A stretch of DNA of 64,000 nt from Halobacillus sp. Marseille-Q1614 (GTDB lineage: Bacteria > Bacillota > Bacilli > Bacillales > Halobacillaceae): positions 3,534,001 through 3,598,000 of the forward strand of contig NZ_CADDWH010000001.1 in NCBI RefSeq assembly GCF_902809865.1, read 5' to 3'. Position numbers and translations under genes: made by a program. The first letter of the stretch is position 1; the number at the start of each line of letters is the position of its first letter. Of this stretch, positions 59,513 through 64,000 are shown piece after piece. Below the pieces are notes generated by a model. It saw nothing but the letters and a program-made list of their open reading frames with translations. It searched no databases and was not told the origin of the DNA.

Positions 59513-60226
59513 ATGAAAAATAAATTTATTCTTATTTATAATGACTTAGTACAAAAAATTCAACAGGGCGAATTTAAGGCGGGAGATACACTGCCGTCTG
59601 AGCATGATCTCTCTGAACAGTTTTCCACTTCCAGAGAAACACTAAGAAAAGCGCTAAATTTGCTTTCTCAAAATGGCTATATTCAAAAGGTCAGAGGGAA
59701 GGGTTCTGTCGTATTGGACCACAGTAAGTTTGAGTTCCCAGTCTCTGGGTTAACAAGCTTTAAAGAACTATCAGAGCAGCTCGGCCAGGATTTCAAGACG
59801 ATTGCTCACGAGGTGTACCTCGAAACGGCAGATAATCAGCTAAAAACACGGCTTAACTGCTCAACAGGTCTGAAAATCTGGAAAGTAACCCGATCCCGTA
59901 TGATCAATGGGGAACGGATTATTCTCGATAAAGATTACATTCGCGCTGATATCGTGCCCGAGCTGACAAAGACGATTGTGGAAAACTCCTTATATGAGTA
60001 TTTTGAAGAGGAGCTCGGCCTGGAGATCAGCTTTGCGAAAAAAGAGATTGTGGTAGAACCTGTATCCGACGAGGACAAAGAACATCTTGACGTGAAGGAC
60101 CATTCTCAAGTCGTCGTCATTCGCAGTTATGTCTATCTCGCGGATGCTACGCTATTTCAGTACACAGAATCCCGTCACCGGCCCGATAAGTTTCAGTTTG
60201 TTGATTTTGCCAGACGTACTAAATAA
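59513..60226 (+). CDS. treR: GntR-family trehalose operon repressor
   Basis: The 237-residue regulator has a GntR winged helix (FILIYNDLVQKIQQGEFKAGDTLPSEHDLSEQF, TSRETLRKALNLLSQNGYIQKVRGKGSVV) and a UTRA ligand domain (FKELSEQLGQDF, DKDYIRADIVPELTK, RHRPDKFQFVDFARR). In B. subtilis, TreR leaves the operator when trehalose 6-phosphate binds. GGTGAAG precedes ATG 59513. It is the last gene of the operon, 24 bases after treC, and most likely binds the two palindromes before treP. Confidence 0.93.
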   Translation: MKNKFILIYNDLVQKIQQGEFKAGDTLPSEHDLSEQFSTSRETLRKALNLLSQNGYIQKVRGKGSVVLDHSKFEFPVSGLTSFKELSEQLGQDFKTIAHEVYLETADNQLKTRLNCSTGLKIWKVTRSRMINGERIILDKDYIRADIVPELTKTIVENSLYEYFEEELGLEISFAKKEIVVEPVSDEDKEHLDVKDHSQVVVIRSYVYLADATLFQYTESRHRPDKFQFVDFARRTK

Positions 60227-60235
60227 GAATGAACG

Positions 60236-60266
60236 AGCCCGGGATGGAATCATCCTGGGCTTTTTC
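60236..60266 (+). terminator. Intrinsic terminator of the trehalose operon
   Basis: AGCCCGGGATG pairs with CATCCTGGGCT around GAAT, followed by TTTTCC. Confidence 0.85.
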
Positions 60267-60344
60267 CGTATAAGTTGTCGATTAATAAGAGGAAGTATAT
60301 AATTCGGTTAAAGAAGCTTTAGCAAGGATAGAGGTGGAGCAATT

Positions 60345-60848
60345 ATGATAACAATAGGATTGACGCAAAAGCTGGCAAAACAATTAAATATAGAACTCAA
60401 AGATCCGGAAGAATATAAAGAAATTCCGGAAATAAAAAAGTGGCATGCTAATCTGATTACTGTGAATCGGAGAAAGTGTCTTATTATTATGAACAACGAA
60501 ACCGGAATAAACCTTTCTCTATTTGGTTTGCGAAAGCAGCAGTTTGACAATTTAGAGAATGTATTTAAAGGTTCGCTAAAACAATTGCTTCAGCTCGTAA
60601 AAGTTGAAGAAGACATTATAAAAGAAATGCTTCAAGCGACTGACCAAATCGTGTATACAACCACTGATAACCGGAGAATTTTAGGAATGATGAATGAAGT
60701 GAAGAAGGTAGTGGAAGATTCTGTGGAAGGCTTATCCTACGAAGAAATTGATGCTGCCGAAATTAACTATATTTGCAATGTCGAGCTGATTTATGGGCCC
60801 TTAAACGCGAATACTCCTGTTGACGTATTACGAAATTACTTTGATTAA
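60345..60848 (+). CDS. Uncharacterised protein, possibly DUF6933-like
   Basis: The 167-residue protein opens ITIGLTQKLAKQLNIELKD and contains KKWHANLITVNRRKCLIIMNNETG, a layout I associate with DUF6933 proteins, which have no known function. The remainder is helical and acidic (EEDIIKEMLQATDQIVYTTTDNRR). There is no membrane segment or signal peptide. GATAGAGGTGGAG precedes ATG 60345. The stop codon runs into a long hairpin at 60847-60932. It stands alone between the trehalose operon and the cstB-like gene. Confidence 0.6.
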   Translation: MITIGLTQKLAKQLNIELKDPEEYKEIPEIKKWHANLITVNRRKCLIIMNNETGINLSLFGLRKQQFDNLENVFKGSLKQLLQLVKVEEDIIKEMLQATDQIVYTTTDNRRILGMMNEVKKVVEDSVEGLSYEEIDAAEINYICNVELIYGPLNANTPVDVLRNYFD

Positions 60849-60932
60849 ACCACACCACGTTGGTACTGCACCCCAAAAGTTAGAGTTAAAAACTAACTTT
60901 TAGGGGTCACCACCGTTGAGGTGTGGTTTTTT
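60847..60932 (+). terminator. Long-arm hairpin, terminator with an IS-end-like core
   Basis: AAACCACACC (60847-60856) pairs with GGTGTGGTTT (60920-60929) and the stem continues inward with few interruptions to AAAAGTTAG/CTAACTTTT around AGTTAAAAA. T6 follows, so it can work as a terminator. The core ACTGCACCCCAAAAGTTAG closely resembles the terminal inverted repeat of IS3-family (IS150-type) elements, which suggests two IS ends left back to back inside a terminator loop. Confidence 0.7.
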
Positions 60933-60980
60933 ATAAATGGGAATAGAGAGAGCAGGGGAAGGATAACAAAAACTATATGT

Positions 60981-61009
60981 TTGATTTTATACCTGCAGGG
61001 GTATAAAAT
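60981..61009 (+). promoter_or_regulatory. Promoter with CstR/CsoR-type operator
   Basis: TTGATT (60981-60986) and TAAAAT (61004-61009) are 17 bases apart. The spacer and its edges hold TTTTATACCTGCAGGGGTAT (60985-61004), extended outward by AAAA, i.e. ATACC-tgca-GG-GGTAT, the form of operators bound by CsoR-family persulfide sensors (CstR). No cstR gene lies in the window. Confidence 0.65.
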
Positions 61010-61045
61010 GTGTAATACAAACTAAAATAAGTGGAGGGTTCTGAT

Positions 61046-62449
61046 ATGTTTTTTAAATCATTTTTTGATGAGAAACTCGCTCAAATGTCTTATATGGTAG
61101 GCTGCCAAAAGACAGGAGAAGCATTAGTAATAGACCCAGCCCGTGATATACAGCCTTATCTTGAGACAGCCGATAAAGAGGGCTTTGAAATTAGTGCGGT
61201 GACAGAAACCCATATTCATGCTGATTTTTTATCTGGAGCCAGAGAACTTGCAAACGCATCAAATGGTAAACTTTATCTCTCGGATGAAGGACATAACGAT
61301 TGGAAGTACGTTTATGCAAAAGATTACGACCATCAGTGGCTGAAAGGCGGCGACAAATTTTATGTAGGGAAGGTTCGTCTGGATGTCCTGCATACACCGG
61401 GGCATACACCGGAAAGCTTGTCGTTTCTTCTAACAGATGAAGGCGGCGGTTCTTCTGTGCCAATGGGAATATTTACGGGTGACTTTGTTTTTGTAGGGGA
61501 TATAGGTCGTCCGGATCTTCTGGAGAAAGCAGCCGGGGCAGAAGGAACGTCAGAACAAGGGGCTAAAGAAATGTATCAATCTCTTCAGCGTTTTAAAGAG
61601 CTTCCAGACTATGTCCAGCTCTGGCCTGGCCATGGTGCCGGCAGTGCATGCGGCAAGGCTCTAGGTGCTGTACCATCCTCTACCGTCGGATATGAAAAGA
61701 TAAACAACTGGGCGCTGAAGGCAGATAACGAAAAAGCATTTATCGATGAGCTTCTGGATGGACAGCCTGAACCGCCGAACTACTTTGCCGATATGAAAAA
61801 GTTAAACAAAGAAGGGCCGGCACTTCTGAGGGAAGCCCCGAAGGTTAAACAAGTAGGCATTCAAGAACTTCAGGAAAAAATAAGCAGCGGTGCTGCCGTT
61901 ATTGATACCCGTTCTAAAGAGGAATTTGCGGAGGGGCATATCGAAGGAACCCTAAGCATTCCAATCAATAAAGGCTTTGCTAATTGGGCAGGGTGGCTGA
62001 TTAATTATGATAAGGAAATTGCTGTAATCAGTGAGCCTGATAAAGTGGAAGAAATCCAGCAGGCCTTGCAATCAATTGGTTTAGACAATCTTACAAGCTA
62101 TACGGATGCTCAGGAGGTTGAACAGCTCGATAACCTGGAAACTTACCAGAGCATCTCACCAGAAGAATTTGATAGAGAATACAGAGGCAAAGACAATTAC
62201 GTGATTGTTGACGTAAGAACCCAGGAAGAATGGGATGAAGAGCATATAGAAGAGGCTGTTCATGTGATGATCGGGACACTGCCTGACCGTTTGGATGAAA
62301 TACCAGAAGGAAAAACTCCAATTGTACACTGCCAGTCCGGTGTGCGGTCTGCTATCGCTGCCAGTATTCTGCAGGCAAATGGATATAAGGGAGTATTAAA
62401 CCTTAAGGGCGGATTCGGAGCATGGAAGAAATATAACGAAGCCTCATAG
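61046..62449 (+). CDS. cstB: Persulfide dioxygenase-rhodanese fusion (CstB-like)
   Basis: Three domains in 467 residues. A metallo-beta-lactamase-fold persulfide dioxygenase (1-250) has TETHIHADFLSG (His56, His58, Asp60), HTPGH (His120), GDFVFVGDIGRPD (Asp146), PGHG (His196) and Cys201 in GSACGK. A middle rhodanese-like domain (270-355) lacks an active Cys. A C-terminal rhodanese (370-460) has Cys429 in VHCQSGVRSA. CstB of Staphylococcus has the same order and turns low-molecular-weight persulfides into thiosulfate. ATG 61046 has GTGGAGGG 8 bases upstream; a GTG at 61031 overlaps that site. A CstR-like operator lies in the promoter. Confidence 0.88.
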   Translation: MFFKSFFDEKLAQMSYMVGCQKTGEALVIDPARDIQPYLETADKEGFEISAVTETHIHADFLSGARELANASNGKLYLSDEGHNDWKYVYAKDYDHQWLKGGDKFYVGKVRLDVLHTPGHTPESLSFLLTDEGGGSSVPMGIFTGDFVFVGDIGRPDLLEKAAGAEGTSEQGAKEMYQSLQRFKELPDYVQLWPGHGAGSACGKALGAVPSSTVGYEKINNWALKADNEKAFIDELLDGQPEPPNYFADMKKLNKEGPALLREAPKVKQVGIQELQEKISSGAAVIDTRSKEEFAEGHIEGTLSIPINKGFANWAGWLINYDKEIAVISEPDKVEEIQQALQSIGLDNLTSYTDAQEVEQLDNLETYQSISPEEFDREYRGKDNYVIVDVRTQEEWDEEHIEEAVHVMIGTLPDRLDEIPEGKTPIVHCQSGVRSAIAASILQANGYKGVLNLKGGFGAWKKYNEAS

Positions 62450-62456
62450 GAAGCGG

Positions 62457-62489
62457 GAGGAGCTGCTCATACCGGGCAGCTCTTTTTTT
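62457..62489 (+). terminator. Intrinsic terminator of the cstB-like gene
   Basis: GAGCTGC pairs with GCAGCTC around TCATACCGG, followed by T7. Confidence 0.85.
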
Positions 62490-62551
62490 GTTACAGGCTA
62501 TGTGTGTTAAAAGAATTGTTCGCTGGGCCCCAACATTAAGGATTTATGAAA

Positions 62552-62583
62552 TAAAAAAAGCCCCTGCTATAATCAGCGGGGGC
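62552..62583 (-). terminator. Intrinsic terminator of the regulator-peptide unit
   Basis: On the reverse strand GCCCCCGCTGATTATAGCAGGGGC (62560-62583) forms a 9-10 bp stem with one bulge, followed by T7. It lies 60 bases after the small peptide gene. Confidence 0.85.
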
Positions 62584-62643
62584 AAAAATTTATAGGTATA
62601 GGATTAGGGGAGGTGTTATTCATTAACACACTAAATCAAAAAA

Positions 62644-62760
62644 TTAAACCTGTACAATTAAGGGTCTTGGATGATTATCTTCCGCTGTATCATGAACAAT
62701 AGGTGCGGCTGCAGAAGCCAGTAATGTAGCTAAAGCTAATACAGCTAACAGTTTTTTCAT
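62644..62760 (-). CDS. Small secreted peptide precursor, putative RRNPP signal peptide
   Basis: A 38-codon frame starts at ATG 62760 and stops at TAA 62644-62646. The product has a signal peptide (MKKLLAVLALATLLASAAA; K2-K3, hydrophobic 4-14, A-x-A sites at 15-19) and a short acidic-to-polar tail from Pro20 ending HPRPLIVQV. Its ATG overlaps the regulator TGA (ATGA) and GGAGG lies 9 bases upstream inside the regulator gene. A terminator follows. This is the gene order and size of nprR-nprX and plcR-papR. The tail R-P-L-I-V recalls the K-P-D-I-V of the NprX heptapeptide SKPDIVG. That it is a signal is inference. Confidence 0.78.
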   Translation of the reverse strand: MKKLLAVLALATLLASAAAPIVHDTAEDNHPRPLIVQV

Positions 62761-64000
62761 AGATATATCCCTCCTAGTTGAGAATGTTTATTTAACAATT
62801 CAATTGCTAACCTAAGGTAAGATGAAGATTTCTTGTACATTCTTTGCTTTTCCAATAAATCTGCGAGAAAAACAGCATAGCGTATTATATAGTAATAATT
62901 ATTCCTTTCTTGAAAAAAAGGAATAACTTCATCTTCTAAATAAATTGAAAGATTTGGCTTATTAGTTATTAACCTCTGGTAAAACTCAAAGTGGAGTTCA
63001 TGAGCTTTTGATGAGAAATCTTTGAGTTTACTTTTCCCTTCTTCAATCCAATGGGCGCAACCTTCATAATCACCAAGCTTATAGTACTCAATGATTAATC
63101 CATGAATAGTATTTAACAATTCATAAAGATTTTGTGGAGCTTCAGAATCAAACGCATATTCTAAGCTTTTTAAATAATTATCAATGGAAGCTTTATGGTT
63201 ATCGAACCTCGCTTCTAAAACACCTATATTATTATAAGCAAATTTTAGTTGTTCAAGGTCATTGGTTTGAAGGGCAATCTTCCTGGCTAAATGATAGTTT
63301 TCCAGAGACTTATTATAATTTCGAAGTCTGCTGTAATTTATCCCCAGAATTATATGACAATCTGCGCTTCTCGATAGATCATACTGGGATTGATACATAT
63401 CAAGAGCTTGTTCAGCATAAAAGACTGAAGCTGATCCTTGAAAGGCCTGGCTTGTACTTAAAGATAATAAATAGTAAAGATCACTAATTTCCCAGCGTTC
63501 TATATCCACTGAGGAGAAGGTTTCTTTTGCTGCTGTTAACTCATGTACTGAATCATCGAAATCGCCTTTATAGTATTTCACTAGCCCTGTGATCAAATGA
63601 TAATAAAACGCCATCTCTTCATCAAAAGTATCTTTATGCTGTTTGATATTTTTCCATGCTTCATAAGCCTCCTCAACATTACCTTCTAAAAGCAAGTATC
63701 GGATGCGGAAAAGTTCATAGAAAACATACAATTGATGGTTGTTAAGCATATTCTTTTGCTGAAGGAGTTCATCTTGCAGCCGCGTAGCATCTTCTGAGCG
63801 CTTTAATACGATCGCTTCATACCATTCCTTAAGCTTTTCTTTAGAAGGATGGTTGAGCGCAGACTCGTTAATATCGATACCGAGCCTTTCGTAAAGCAGT
63901 TCAAGCACCTCAATCGCAGGCACCGTCTGATCATTTTCAATTTTAGAAAGATAGGCAGACGAAATGATGCCATCAGCGAGCTGGTTTTGTGTCAAACCCT
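62757..64000 (-). CDS. HTH-TPR regulator of the RRNPP type, 5' end outside the window
   Basis: At least 413 residues are visible; the N-terminus lies beyond 64000, since the frame stays open to the edge (GLTQNQLADGI, the middle of an XRE helix-turn-helix continuing SSAYLSKIENDQTVPA). The rest is TPR-like helical pairs (YSRLRNYNKSLENYHLARKIAL, AYNNIGVLEARFDNHKASIDNYLKSLEYA). It is a paralogue of the regulator at 47341-48606 and of NprR-type proteins. It ends GGIYL and overlaps the small secreted-peptide gene by 4 bases. A TTG at 63995 is an internal Leu codon, not a likely start. Confidence 0.85.
   Translation of the reverse strand, partial: GLTQNQLADGIISSAYLSKIENDQTVPAIEVLELLYERLGIDINESALNHPSKEKLKEWYEAIVLKRSEDATRLQDELLQQKNMLNNHQLYVFYELFRIRYLLLEGNVEEAYEAWKNIKQHKDTFDEEMAFYYHLITGLVKYYKGDFDDSVHELTAAKETFSSVDIERWEISDLYYLLSLSTSQAFQGSASVFYAEQALDMYQSQYDLSRSADCHIILGINYSRLRNYNKSLENYHLARKIALQTNDLEQLKFAYNNIGVLEARFDNHKASIDNYLKSLEYAFDSEAPQNLYELLNTIHGLIIEYYKLGDYEGCAHWIEEGKSKLKDFSSKAHELHFEFYQRLITNKPNLSIYLEDEVIPFFQERNNYYYIIRYAVFLADLLEKQRMYKKSSSYLRLAIELLNKHSQLGGIYL

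Noticed and set aside
60847-60932. Complete insertion sequence
   Set aside because: Only end-like sequences of about 25 bases each are present with a 9-base loop between them; there is no room for a transposase.

Overview
The window looks like a chromosomal stretch of a moderately halophilic or alkaliphilic Bacillaceae bacterium of the Halobacillus/Virgibacillus type. This rests on the B. subtilis-like argCJBD-carAB-argF order, strong AGGAGG ribosome sites with frequent TTG/GTG starts, CcpA-type cre boxes, acidic secreted proteins, an NhaC-type Na+/H+ antiporter and two structured intergenic repeat families typical of Bacillaceae. The genus is inference. I see no rRNA, tRNA, CRISPR array, prophage or intact transposase.

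Layout. 1-4.7 kb: tail of an unknown gene, an N-acetylglucosamine-type PTS permease, small envelope genes and an isolated lysine/ornithine N-hydroxylase. 4.7-14.2 kb: the complete arginine/carbamoyl-phosphate cluster argC-J-B-D-carA-carB-argF, with ARG-box-like sequences in front of argC and of carA and an intrinsic terminator between argD and carA. 14.2-16.9 kb: repeats, NhaC antiporter and a methylmalonyl-CoA epimerase-like gene. 16.9-23.3 kb: a sugar-acid type operon (LacI regulator, PfkB kinase, HxlA-like, HxlB-like, TRAP transporter P-Q-M) whose enzyme combination does not match a textbook pathway. 23.4-32.6 kb: housekeeping and secreted genes, including a DEAD-box helicase, CAP protein, amidase, subtilisin and an orphan response regulator.

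32.8-37.3 kb: a reverse-strand unit of CstA transporter, two small cysteine-pair proteins, an ArsA-like ATPase and a medium-chain dehydrogenase, with a perfect cre box downstream of the cstA promoter. 37.5-46.4 kb: PabA with a PabB-PabC fusion, a DCC protein, a singleton RsbR-like stressosome protein, acetyltransferase and nucleotidyltransferase genes, and a DUF779/aldehyde dehydrogenase pair with another perfect cre box. 46.4-56 kb: 5'-3' exonuclease, an orphan HTH-TPR (RRNPP-type) regulator, a nuclease/alkyltransferase-like pair, pyridoxal kinase, two adjacent broken genes (S51 peptidase, YrvL-like), TrhO, nicotinamidase and an MFS exporter. 56-60.3 kb: a complete trehalose operon (treP-treC-treR) with two TreR operators and cre-like sites. 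60.3-64 kb: a small unknown protein, a CstB-like persulfide dioxygenase-rhodanese whose promoter holds a CstR-like palindrome, and at the right edge a second RRNPP regulator overlapped by a previously unmarked 38-codon secreted-peptide gene.

The most interesting items are the regulator-peptide pair at 62644-64000 (a probable new cell-cell signalling cassette), the cstA/CC-star/ArsA unit, the HxlAB-TRAP operon and the two families of short structured repeats scattered between genes.
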